Positions 28,381-37,894 of a DNA stretch of 64,000 nucleotides are shown here, one piece after another (position 1 is the stretch's first letter; each line of letters begins with the position of its first letter). Made by a program: the position numbers and the translations under genes. The notes beneath the pieces are model-generated. The model did no database searches, was not told the DNA's origin, and worked only from the letters and a program-made list of their open reading frames with translations. Origin of the DNA: Picochlorum sp. 'celeri' (lineage: Eukaryota; Chlorophyta; Trebouxiophyceae); the NCBI GenBank assembly GCA_010909725.1, contig JAACMV010000019.1:992001-1056000 (forward strand), given 5' to 3'.

Positions 28381-29713
28381 TTACACAGAAAACAATCCCA
28401 TTCGCCATGCAAAGACTTTTGCGATACAAGGAGACATGAATACACCAATTGGTGTGCCAATGGTGTAGCCAAGAATGCCAATCAATATGGACGGGACAAT
28501 CATATCGGTCCAATTGAATGCAGCTGCCATACCGGCTGCTGTTGTAGGTCCTCCGATATTAGCATTTGATGATAAGCATGTTTCTCGACGAGGAAAGCCA
28601 AATATTTTCTCGAAAACAAGCACGCCAAGCAAATGTGTTGCAACAGCAACAGCTGACCATGCAAAGAGCCATGGGGCTGTTTGCACAACAACGCTTAATG
28701 AGCCACTCGCTCCAACACTTGCAAAAAATATCTGAAGTAAAATGGCACCGAGACTTTCCCCAGAGGCAATCATGCCAGGCGTGAGAAAACTAGATGGCGC
28801 AAATGTTGCAAAGAGGACTGTGAGCAATGTGATGATGGCAACACTGCCACCCTTGTATCCTATTGATTGTGCAATTGCGGATCCTGCTGCGCATAAAAGC
28901 GCACTGATGCCAATAGCCGTTGCCCCATCAATGACTGATATTGTTGGATCCGCGATGCGATCTGTCGCTTGTGTCTCACCATCAGCAACAGATGAGCGCT
29001 GCTCGCCATCATTTTCTTTCCCTGATCCACTGCGCTTGGCCAATGTGTACAATGCTATAAAATATAATGTAACAATCACGTCGTCAGCAGCCAATCCTGC
29101 CATTCGAGCGCCTGCACTGACCCCTAAAAGTTCAGTCACTGCCACATAATTGATGCTGCCTCCTATGTGACGGGCAGTCAATGCAGCAGCCACCATGTGC
29201 CCATCAGCTCCCAGCGACGTCAATGGCACAAGCATGGACGCAATCATAGTTCCAGCGACAGTTGAAAATGTGGCGCACAGAAAGGATCCCAGGAGCCTCC
29301 CTGTCGACAAGACTCGTGATAAATTACCTGAAAAGAGCAAAAGAGGAACTGCCAATGGAAGCAAGTATGAGTTGACAACCCCATAAATATGAGGCGCATG
29401 AGCAGGAACAATATTAAGATTTGACACCACAAGACCCAAGACAGTTGCCAAAAGAGCTGCATTGAAGCCCTTTCCCCACTTGGACCGTTCAATGTGCAAT
29501 GCAGATGCTCCAACGCATGCCAATGTTGCCCAGATTCCTGCACCACAATCATACACTGTCAGCCCATACATAAATGCACATGACGACCTTGTAGATCAAC
29601 ATACCCCATGATGAGGTTATCAAAGCCTCACAGCCCACAGTTGCTCTGGTAACTACTGGTGAATGACGACGATTCCTACTGGCTCCCAAGTGTAGACAAG
29701 GACCACAGCCCAT
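28381..29713 (-). CDS. DUF819 family plastid membrane protein
   Basis: Multi-pass membrane protein of the DUF819 (YjcL-like) family found in bacteria and plant plastids; transport substrate unknown. Model: exon 29605-29713 and exon 28381-29537, 421 aa. The intron 29538-29604 (67 bp, GTATGT...GTGCAG) joins ALITSSW to GIWATLACVGASALHIERSKWG, restoring the family's usual first block. Using only the second exon's own ATG (29571) would read through intron sequence. About 10 hydrophobic segments are visible. Family landmarks are ALTARHIGGSINYVAVTELL, AADDVIVTLYFIAL and SSNANIGGPTTAAGMAAAFNW. The N-terminus MGCGPCLHLGASRNRRHSPV looks transit-like; the frame is open to an ATG at 29848, so the exact start is unsure. 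Confidence 0.85.
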
Positions 29714-29930
29714 CACCTTTGTGATGACGCATCGCCTTGATCTTTTATGTATCTCTATATCACCATCTGAATATATATGAGTCCAAGAGTGCCTCCGATT
29801 CGGTAGGAGAACCCTATGCGGAAACGTTCCACCCACAAGGCATTTCATCCCTACACATTGAAGGATTTGCATAAAAGAACTTTTGGATCGCGATAATGCC
29901 AACTCAGGCGCGTATATATTTTTAATTTTC

Positions 29931-29947
29931 TTAAAAGTAACTTTTAA
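29931..29947. repeat. AT-rich inverted repeat
   Basis: TTAAAAGT-A-ACTTTTAA, perfect 8-bp arms, in the 297-bp interval between the end of the reductase gene (stop 30011) and the DUF819 start. This may be a terminator/promoter element or chance in AT-rich DNA. Confidence 0.25.
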
Positions 29948-30010
29948 TGTATTAAAATATGCCAATGCGCGTCGTTTAAATGAAATCCGATTGCTTCGAT
30001 GACAAAAAAA

Positions 30011-31051
30011 TCAAACAGCTCCAACCTCTTTGAGCAATGACGAATGCAATGGGCAAGGGTCTGCATCTCCATTCGCCGCGGCTGTCGATGACAGCCCATG
30101 GAAGTATCCATTTCTCCATGGAAATTCCTTGACAGCAGTTGGGAAGTGAGACACAGAGCGAGCATACGCATTCAGTCTCTCCACCATGCCCTGCAACTCT
30201 CCTGCATTCACTGGGATTCCCAAATCATCGCATCCAGCGACATACAATTCTTTGATCAGATTTGATACTTCTTCCGTGTGTTTTGATTCCACCTCTCCAA
30301 CAGTGCACCCACCGTGCTTGGCACCAATGAGCATGAAACTGCAAATCCACACCAACTTTTCCAACATGGACTGTTGAAACTCAGTCTTTGGTAGCACTTT
30401 ACAGCTCAATCCCGCCGCATGCAATCGAGACGCAATTGCATCCGCATGTTTCCCGTACGCTGCAGTCAACCCTTCCGGATTTGTATCCGTTTTGCCATCT
30501 GTAGGGGCCTCACCCTTTTTTGCAACAGCAAAATACACCAAAACCTGCGTATTCTCGCCCAACCCTTTCGTCTCCAGCCATGGCTGAAGCATACCATTCT
30601 GAATGAAAACGAGATCCTCTCGTCGATCTGCTGGAGTGCCCTCAACAATGGACTCCAGATCATCATTCCTTGTACACACAACAATAGGACCCTTCTTCAC
30701 CTCCCCATCAGGAACGATTGCCTCCCCCCTCTTCACCACCACATCATCCCCATCCCCCATATCAGCAAATGCTGCCCCAACACGCCCATTGCCAACGATA
30801 ATCCATGGATCCATACCCTGCTGTCCAGCTGCAACAGTAGCCTTGGCTCTCACACTAGTCTTCCTATCACCCACTGAAAATACACTTCCGATGGCCCCGA
30901 TCTGCTTGGATTGTATTTCAGATGGACAATGTATCCGTAAATACCGAGTTCTTGATGACGATTGCCAAGCAGTGTCGTTGTAGAGAGCAGAGATGAATCT
31001 ACCACCAGGACGACGGTAGTGGGACGCACGACAGGGCAGCACAAGTCTCAT
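30011..31051 (-). CDS. ketopantoate-reductase-like dehydrogenase, probable plastid protein
   Basis: 346 aa, single exon. The N-terminal about 75 residues are rich in Arg/Ser and lack acids in their first part (MRLVLPCRASHYRRPGGRFI...), typical of an organelle transit peptide. Then WIIVGNGRVGAAFADMG (about 83-99) is the Rossmann dinucleotide loop GxGxxG-like (GNGRVG). The ApbA/PanE layout follows: VVCTRNDDLESIVEG, LVFIQNGMLQPWL (matching the NG-box of ketopantoate reductases), then a helical C-terminal domain with KLVWICSFMLIGAKHGGCTV. Plants have similar plastid proteins of unproven substrate, so panE activity is not asserted. Divergent from the COA3-like gene (187 bp). Confidence 0.8.
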   Translation of the reverse strand: MRLVLPCRASHYRRPGGRFISALYNDTAWQSSSRTRYLRIHCPSEIQSKQIGAIGSVFSVGDRKTSVRAKATVAAGQQGMDPWIIVGNGRVGAAFADMGDGDDVVVKRGEAIVPDGEVKKGPIVVCTRNDDLESIVEGTPADRREDLVFIQNGMLQPWLETKGLGENTQVLVYFAVAKKGEAPTDGKTDTNPEGLTAAYGKHADAIASRLHAAGLSCKVLPKTEFQQSMLEKLVWICSFMLIGAKHGGCTVGEVESKHTEEVSNLIKELYVAGCDDLGIPVNAGELQGMVERLNAYARSVSHFPTAVKEFPWRNGYFHGLSSTAAANGDADPCPLHSSLLKEVGAV

Positions 31052-31238
31052 TGGTACATGTATATAGTTTTGTATCCAGATTGCTGGAGCTCTACACGGT
31101 CATATGATGAGAAAATCGGGTCCATACTCCGTATATAAAGAGTTTAAGAATTTCATGGAGACTGTGAGCAGACTATTCGATTTCTATGGATCGCATCGAC
31201 TCTGTACTCTGATTTTTTTATTAGAACTATAGAGTGGG

Positions 31239-31442
31239 ATGAATACGTCATCAGTGCGTCGGCGTGGTCGAGGTTTGAATGTCCTCGTTGCTGGACTGTT
31301 GGTCACATTTGTCGGTGGGAGTTATTTTAGCGTTATTCGACGAACGAGCAGCGATGACATTGAAAAAGAATTCGAGAGAGAGATCCTTGAAGAGTTTAGG
31401 AAGCAAGAAAAGGAGAAGAAGAGGAAGAAATCCTCAGAGTGA
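31239..31442 (+). CDS. COA3-like cytochrome c oxidase assembly factor
   Basis: 67-aa protein. A basic N-terminus (MNTSSVRRRGRG), one membrane segment (LNVLVAGLLVTFVGGSYFSV, residues 13-32), then a charged helix DDIEKEFEREILEEFRKQEK. This size and layout match COA3/CCDC56, the inner-membrane factor that binds newly made COX1. In that family R-G-x-N-x-x-x-G-L precedes the membrane helix, as here (RGLNVLVAGL). The assignment rests on architecture and this short match. Its stop lies only 13 bp before the ATG of the MGMT gene on the same strand. Confidence 0.65.
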   Translation: MNTSSVRRRGRGLNVLVAGLLVTFVGGSYFSVIRRTSSDDIEKEFEREILEEFRKQEKEKKRKKSSE

Positions 31443-31455
31443 GACTGGCAATACT

Positions 31456-31866
31456 ATGGACAACAGTGTCACTCCATTTCAGCAGAGAGTGTATGATGTG
31501 GTTCGAAAGATTGGTCCAGGTAGGGTTTCGTCGTACAAGGTGGTGGCCGAAGCATTAGGGTGTGTTTCTCTGTCGAGGGCGGTTGGTCAGGCACTGAGAA
31601 GGAATCCATTTGCGCCAGATGTGCCATGCCATAGAGTGATTGCCAATGACGGCAGTATAGGGGGGTTTCAGGGTAGTCAATGTACGGAGTCGCATGTGAT
31701 TCCTGTTAAAGTTCAAAAGAAGATTACTGCGTTGGAAAAGGAAGGGGTGTACTTTGATCTGCGTACTGGGAAACTGAAGGATAGATCCAGGTGTTTTATG
31801 GACAGCATACCTGTACCATTGCAAGATGATGGATACCAATCCATCCATGGAGGACCACCGCCGTAA
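31456..31866 (+). CDS. methylated-DNA--cysteine S-methyltransferase (MGMT/Ogt domain)
   Basis: Suicide repair protein that removes alkyl groups from O6-alkylguanine. 136 aa from the ATG at 31456 (MDNSVTPFQQRVYDVVRKIG). The single DNA-binding/methyltransferase domain has GRVSSYKVVAEALG (helix-turn-helix with Arg finger region), RAVGQALRRNPFAPDVPCHR (contains the acceptor PCHRV Cys) and the glycine GSIGGFQG. Because PCHR is intact it should be an active transferase, not an alkyltransferase-like (PWHR) protein. It lacks the N-terminal Ada-like domain of full MGMTs. A larger frame is open upstream through the COA3-like gene in another phase, but a start inside that gene is unlikely. Confidence 0.88.
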   Translation: MDNSVTPFQQRVYDVVRKIGPGRVSSYKVVAEALGCVSLSRAVGQALRRNPFAPDVPCHRVIANDGSIGGFQGSQCTESHVIPVKVQKKITALEKEGVYFDLRTGKLKDRSRCFMDSIPVPLQDDGYQSIHGGPPP

Positions 31867-31918
31867 GCTTCCTACAGCTGGTTGGTAGATGTTTTTTTTT
31901 TATTGTGTATACATGGAT

Positions 31919-32950
31919 TTATAAGGAGGCTATGAAATCTCTGTACTGTTTAGATTCTCCTGTTCTCCAAATGATATCAACTGTGGCCTTTGATGACGCT
32001 GCAAGGGCTGCTATAGGAAGTGTTTCCATTGGATTTTCTGCGTGGATGCCGATATTTTCAATGCCTACGAGGAGAAATGCCAGGCAAGGAACGACAGCAA
32101 TGGCTGCCCAGGAACAATAGGCTACGAGGCTGAATGGTAGAAATGTCATGGATAGAAGCAAGAATCTACTCGTTTGCCTTGTGTATGGTATATATATCGG
32201 CTGATTTTTAATTCTCTCGAGACATCCCAGCTCAATTTGATATGATACAAGTCGCTCCTCGATGGTGATCCTCTCAAAGACTCTCAACTCATCTCCAGCC
32301 TTTTGCAGCAGGTCAGAGATCAGGAGCATGATTGTGATTGGTGGTTGTTCGCTCGACGCTATCAAGTTGTATTCTTCCGGTGTGATGGTTGAATGCACCA
32401 CAAGCTGGTTGAATATGCTTGTCGTGCTGACATCTCCCTGCAAATAGGAGCAGGATGCTGGACCAAGCATGGATGTCAATCTCATGATTACTGCAGCAAT
32501 TACTGGGTTGTTTGGAGCAATCCAGTTCATCGTAAAACGAGCTATTGATCTACAGTCGTTATACATTTGCCCAAAATGCTTCCGAGCACTCCACCATCGT
32601 TCATATGCACTGTTTGTTCGAAACACCAGCAACAAGGCCAGAGCAAAGGATGTGAGAATGAATGGTTGGTTATAATCACTACTCACCACAACCAGCCAGT
32701 TTTCATGCTGAAGCTGCCCTAATTCGTAATACAGCGTCAGCGCTACTGTCACCACGGTGACCCATGTAAGAAATGGGAGCATGTTGAGAACAACGAGTAC
32801 AAATATTCGAGGCTCCAGCCAATACCTGAACCATGATCGATGCCTCGCCCAATCGGCATTGGTGTATCTCCCATTTGTATCAGGAAATTTCACGTCAAAG
32901 TGCCACCATGGAATTGTATCCCCATCATTATCATCCAGGCGAGAGCTCAT
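31919..32950 (-). CDS. bestrophin-like chloride/anion channel (UPF0187 family)
   Basis: 343 aa, single exon. Hydrophobic segments: VLVVLNMLPFLTWVTVVTVA (about 51-70), FILTSFALALLLVFRTNSAY, and two at about 265-310. The family landmarks FRTNSAYERWWSARKHFG and the late motif GIENIGIHAENPM (matching GIEEIGVQIEEPF-type in plant VCCN1 and bacterial YneE) are present. In plants these channels sit in the thylakoid membrane and tune proton motive force; in algae some supply bicarbonate. No transit peptide is obvious (MSSRLDDNDGDTIPWWHFDV), so location is open. It converges on MGMT with 52 bp between stops. Confidence 0.88.
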   Translation of the reverse strand: MSSRLDDNDGDTIPWWHFDVKFPDTNGRYTNADWARHRSWFRYWLEPRIFVLVVLNMLPFLTWVTVVTVALTLYYELGQLQHENWLVVVSSDYNQPFILTSFALALLLVFRTNSAYERWWSARKHFGQMYNDCRSIARFTMNWIAPNNPVIAAVIMRLTSMLGPASCSYLQGDVSTTSIFNQLVVHSTITPEEYNLIASSEQPPITIMLLISDLLQKAGDELRVFERITIEERLVSYQIELGCLERIKNQPIYIPYTRQTSRFLLLSMTFLPFSLVAYCSWAAIAVVPCLAFLLVGIENIGIHAENPMETLPIAALAASSKATVDIIWRTGESKQYRDFIASL

Positions 32951-33287
32951 TCTATTCTATTCTATGTTGTTCACATGCAGTGTCTTGTATTCAAAATGAA
33001 ACAGGCATGTTCCAAAGAGCATTGCCAAAGTATCAATCAAATTCTATTTCATGGTATGTATGTACATATTAAAATACGGTGCAAAGGCAGTATCGGTGTC
33101 AGAAGAGCATCCAGGCATGCCCAAGGAGAGTGGGCGATCAATCATCCGGATGATGGGTACCCAGAAAACATGTGCATCGTTTGAATTGTATTTCACTCAT
33201 GTGTCCCTAATTCGACGATTGTATCCATTAAGTAAAACTTTTATATGTAATTACATCTCAAGAAGAACTTGGTTCATAGCGAATTCG
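32951..33287. promoter_or_regulatory. divergent promoter with adjoining palindromes
   Basis: 337 bp between the bestrophin and ATG16 starts. GGCATGCC (33114-33121), ATCATCCGGATGAT (33141-33154, perfect 14 bp) and, directly adjoining it, GGGTACCC (33155-33162). The TCCGGA core recurs in the palindrome at 2867-2880. No gene seen. Confidence 0.4.
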
Positions 33288-35078
33288 ATGGAGATTGGTG
33301 GAACAGGGGGAGGGCAAACAAATCCCCGTGCTGAGGAGATTCGACACACATTACAGCGCCGGCGTGATGCGTCTCTTGTCTTTCATAGTGTGATTCAGGA
33401 GCATTATAAACTTTTATGTAAGGTTCGAGAGCTCGATATTCAATGTCGGCAGTTGGAGAAGATTCAGGCAGAGTTTCAGTCAGAGAACGAGACCCTGACG
33501 TTGAGTTTGCAAGATGCTCGGAGGCAATTGGCGACGCAGGCTGCACAGGAGGCCGTTCAGGCGGAAGTGCAGAAGTTGAAGGAGGAAACGCTTCGCTTGT
33601 ATCAAGAGAAAGAAAAGGTTGTGAGCGAGAAGGATGCTCTTGCTGAGCAGTTGGATATTGTTAGGGACACATGTTCACGGCAAATTGATGAAATTCAGAC
33701 GGTTGTGTCGAAACGCGATGATCTTCAAGAGACTATAGATGGTTTGAGAAAGGAGTTGAAGACGTTGCAGGAGGCCAATAGTGCGTCTGGGGAGGAGATG
33801 GCGAGGAGGATTCAGAGTGATGAGGATGCCTTGAAGAAAGTGGAAGCATTGACAGTAGAGAATAATGACCTGATTGCTCGGATTGTACACTTGAAGGATC
33901 AGGAAGCACAGAAAATGAATGAAATGAATGTTTTACGGGAAAAGATTGTACGTGCTTTTTTTTTCTTGTCTTGTCTTTACAGAATTGTATGGATGAAACA
34001 GGATGTATGCATTCTTTTTGTGATGCAGATCGCGGACGCGAAAGTGCAAGCATCTGAGATCATTGCAGAAGCGAAACAAAAGAGTAAACGGATTGCGGGG
34101 AAAACAGACGAGGGTATTGCACCAGAGGCAGGAGAAGAAGATGAAGGCAATGTTGTGCCAGTGCGTGTCAAGGCACGATTTGAAAAGGTCCATCCTGGGG
34201 GATGTACTGCAATTGCAAGCGACCTAGGAATGATACTTGCAACATGCGGATTGGATAAAGTTGTGCGCCTGTGGGATCCGGTATCGTTGAAGGAAACCGC
34301 CTGTTTACGAGGATCTCATGCCACAGTGAATGATGTTGCTGTCACATCTGACTCTCGGCTTATTTTGGGAGCAGAAGACCACCAAGCCGTGCGATTGTGG
34401 GACGCCAAATCATTTCGAATGATCAATATGTCTCTCACAGGTCATTTGGGTAAAGTTACAGGTGTCTCGACCTATCCAAGTGATGCGAAGCAGGCTGCTT
34501 CTTGTGCAACAGACAGGAGCATCAAGGTTTGGAAGCTTGATCGTGGGCTTTGCAGCAGAACGATACCATTCACTTCTACTGCAAAACGAATAAATGTACT
34601 CTCAGACGCTGGGATCATAGTGACATGCCATTTTGATGGACGGCTGAGGTTCTGGGATGTCCGAGAGAAGAGTGCATCACCTGCTCGTGTGGTAGATGCC
34701 CATCCATCCAAGGAAATATGTGGAATGCACTCGCTGACAACATCAAACTTGACATGCACAGTAGGTAAGGATAATTACATCTCTCTAATTGATACGAGGA
34801 CGTTCAAATCTCTTGGTCGGTTTGGTCACCCCAATCTGCATGTAGACTCCATTGGACAGCCTGGCATATCTCCATCTGGAGGATACATTTCTGCTGGATC
34901 AAAGGATGGCAGCATTTTCATATGGAATGTTACATCATCAGAAATGACAAAACCTACAAAGATTTTAAAGGGTCATGAGCACTCTGTTGTAGCGTCAGCG
35001 TGGCTCCCTGTATCTGCAGAGCCTTTTGTGACAGCAGATAGACACGGTACGGTTTCTTTCTGGACCTGCTCCACATAA
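33288..35078 (+). CDS. ATG16: autophagy protein ATG16 (coiled coil + WD40)
   Basis: Partner of ATG5-ATG12 that directs ATG8 lipidation to the phagophore. 569 aa from exons 33288-33947 and 34029-35078. The intron 33948-34028 has donor GTACGT and acceptor GATGCAG; it joins LREKI to IADAKV at phase 0. The N-terminus RAEEIRHTLQRRRDASLVFH is the ATG5-binding helix region, and a coiled coil runs from about 45 to 235. A WD40 propeller follows from about 270: HPGGCTAIASDLG, LDKVVRLWDP, HQAVRLWD, DRSIKVWKL, GRLRFWDVRE and GSIFIWNV. The ending GTVSFWTC is typical. The intron is 81 bp with no in-frame stop, so unspliced RNA stays open. Confidence 0.9.
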   Translation: MEIGGTGGGQTNPRAEEIRHTLQRRRDASLVFHSVIQEHYKLLCKVRELDIQCRQLEKIQAEFQSENETLTLSLQDARRQLATQAAQEAVQAEVQKLKEETLRLYQEKEKVVSEKDALAEQLDIVRDTCSRQIDEIQTVVSKRDDLQETIDGLRKELKTLQEANSASGEEMARRIQSDEDALKKVEALTVENNDLIARIVHLKDQEAQKMNEMNVLREKIVRAFFFLSCLYRIVWMKQDVCILFVMQIADAKVQASEIIAEAKQKSKRIAGKTDEGIAPEAGEEDEGNVVPVRVKARFEKVHPGGCTAIASDLGMILATCGLDKVVRLWDPVSLKETACLRGSHATVNDVAVTSDSRLILGAEDHQAVRLWDAKSFRMINMSLTGHLGKVTGVSTYPSDAKQAASCATDRSIKVWKLDRGLCSRTIPFTSTAKRINVLSDAGIIVTCHFDGRLRFWDVREKSASPARVVDAHPSKEICGMHSLTTSNLTCTVGKDNYISLIDTRTFKSLGRFGHPNLHVDSIGQPGISPSGGYISAGSKDGSIFIWNVTSSEMTKPTKILKGHEHSVVASAWLPVSAEPFVTADRHGTVSFWTCST

Positions 35079-35144
35079 ATTCGTCGTAAAAGATCAATTC
35101 GCAATTCTCTATTTATTCGTGCGTTATAATGATTCGAATGTATT

Positions 35145-37517
35145 CTATTTCTGTGCAAAAACCTCGATGCCGAAAATGCTACTGTCCCTGGTAAGATGGG
35201 AAGCAACCCAAACACCTGATGTTGGAATTGTAAATGCCTGCACACAGCCCATGTCCTTTAATATCTGGTTGACTCTATCCTTGAGCATCTCAAATCCATC
35301 ATATCCACTCAAAGATGTGTTAATGTAGCAATTTATTTGTGCGACATTCTTTACCGACAGCCGTGCCATTGAAAGGCAACTGTCCATGACTTGAGGAATA
35401 CTTTCCAGACTCTCTTCCAAACCTACCGGGTTTGACATCGTGCCTCCACCGCTACTATGAACCATATTCACTTTCAGTATATGTTGCGTACAATACATTG
35501 CATGGACTTCGAAACAATCTGGTTCATCAAAAGTGGCGTATTCCAGTCCAGCATACCAGTTGCTCGTATCCCCACCATGGTCCTCATCATCACTGCTGTC
35601 ACTCTCAGGCTTGTATGTCAAAATATCAGCTCCCACGTTGATTGATTGGAGTTCAATCATCGCTCCTCGTGGCAAGTGTGGACATTGCAAAACCATCACG
35701 AATGGTAGCATTGGCAAATCCACACCGCAAGGCACCACTGGATGGGTGACAGACAAATACTCTTCTACATGCTCGTCAGACCGCTCATCTGCATCATGGC
35801 TGCAAAATAGCTCTTCGAGTGTGCCAATGCTCCTCTCATCGATCACTACATCGTTTGAGATATATAAAATAGACCATAGCATCGTCGACTGGAATTCCAA
35901 CTTCATGGCGGCACCAACAAGGCTGCATGTTTTTGATACTCGAGCCACCTCTTCCTCAATCCCACCCCTGACCAATGTTAATGTCGGAGGATCCAACGCT
36001 ATCTGTCCTGCAAAACGAACCAACCCATGATATGAAGTCGCTTGACTATACGGTCCAATACAGCTCGGAGCCCACTCTGACATGCTCTGCACATGTAGCA
36101 CTCGCCGCTCCACTGCATGTTGATATCGTGGGTTGGTACACAACACATGCACCGCCATCAACATTGACGAATCTCTAGACAATTCCAGCGTCGCTCGTGA
36201 TGGAGGATTGACTGATGGAAAAAAGTGTGCATAGACCTCATTCAGATGACCAAAGTATGCCATGTCTGACACAAACAGGGTGCAGAATACACCGTGGTCC
36301 AGGGTGAAACCCATCCGTTCAATCTTCTCTTTCATAGTCGACAAAAGCTGTGCAAACGCTTGGCAAATCTGATCCTCTTCAAATCTGAGATCGGGCGATG
36401 TTTTCACACAATACCCATGGCATGAGCCATACGCACCATCATGGTGCTCACCACCACCTTCAACCTCTACACGTACACCTTCCACAGGCCCTCCATCATC
36501 CAATGTCTGCTGAATATATTCACCAGAGTATTCTTCTGGAACTTCAAAAATCTCACTGACGCCTTCCTGTTCTCCATCTTTCCACTCAATATGAAATGAG
36601 ATGGGCTTGAGCCACGCTACAGGAGCCATGGAATCCTCCACAGCCACAACAATCTCACTTTCATCCAGCACAATCCTTCCACAACGAAACAAGGGACAAT
36701 CAAGAGTCAGCGTTTCATATTCTCCACCCTCACCACACACATGAATACCATAAAAATCCCTCAAATGATGCAAATGCCCAGAAACATCAGCCAATGATGC
36801 TCCCAAATGTTTTGATGGATACAACCCCGCTGCTGCCACTTTCACCAACCTCGCATCAATTTGAGACTCAATCATGCGCTTCAAAAGTAACGACTGCGGC
36901 TGATGCCATAAATATGCCAACGAGACAAGCCCCAACCGAGCACACACATGCTCAACCCGACTCCTCTGATAATCAGACGCAATCGCCCCAGACGACACGG
37001 CAGTAATCTCTGGCATCTGCTCCTTTGCATACATTAACAGCAGCGCCAGATCCTCCACCTCATCACCCCGCGACCCAGAGTACACCAAACCCTGCTCCAC
37101 ACTCGTACCAACAATCCTCTTTCGAAACAAAGGCAGACCTGTGCATTCCGAGTACGCCTTGATCAGCGTGTGCCCTACAGTCTGATACATGTAGCTGTCT
37201 AGCTCCTCCACATCAGGATCATCTGGGTACAGATTCCCCAAGGCAACCACCGTATGACCATGTCGCTCACACAAGAGAGCGTTATAGCAAGAGTCCTTGC
37301 CACCACTGCAACAACACCATACTAATAATGATCCTTATTTTTACTGAATACCGACTACTTTTTCATTACTACTATTAGTGATCATGTGTAAGAAGGAATC
37401 AGATCCCAAAGCAGGACAAGGAATGTGGAATCATATAAGAATACTGCAGAAAGAGTATAATGGCATGTTGTTTCGACAAGCAAGGCCCACCCACCTGACT
37501 AATGCCAGCACCTTCAT
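35145..37517 (-). CDS. DPH6: diphthine--ammonia ligase (DPH6) with two C-terminal YjgF/Rid domains
   Basis: Last step of diphthamide synthesis on eEF2: amidation of diphthine. 727 aa from exons 37495-37517 (23 coding bases: MKVLALV + AG) and 35145-37305. The intron 37306-37494 (189 bp, the longest inferred here) has donor GTGGGT and acceptor GTTGCAG. Splicing produces LVSGGKDSCYNALLCERHGH, with the SGGKDS PP-loop at residues 8-13. The signature CGEGGEYETLTLDCPLF follows. Two YjgF/L-PSP-like domains come after about residue 300, one with MSEWAPSCIGPYSQATSYHG. The same fusion is known in yeast and plant DPH6. It converges on ATG16 with 66 bp between stops. Confidence 0.93.
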
Positions 37518-37894
37518 CCCATCCACAGCGCCAATCTAAAACACATAGTAATTTTTTAAAAACTGTACTTGAACACACAAGCATGGCATGGAATTTGCTG
37601 TCGATCAATCATCGCAATTCTAAATTAAACACATTCAAAAATCTCAGCCAACCTTTGGTGTTGCTCTCATGCCATTTGTACCACAATAAAATCAAACGAT
37701 TCTCGAATGATATGAATCGCGTTCATTCCAATATAACAAAAGGGTTTATTGGGACGTATTGCCAAAATCGAACGAGTAGAGTCTGTGTTGGACAGTCGGC
37801 CTTGAACGTATATTTACGAGCACCGAGGGTTCAGTTCAACTCTCCATCCATACAAAAATATATCTATAAACACAGAGGTACTACGATCGCTGCT
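37518..37894. promoter_or_regulatory. divergent promoter interval, DPH6 / UMPS
   Basis: 377 bp, AT-rich. An open frame on the plus strand runs through it into the UMPS first exon but shows no domain. No palindrome cluster or RNA gene was seen. Confidence 0.3.
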
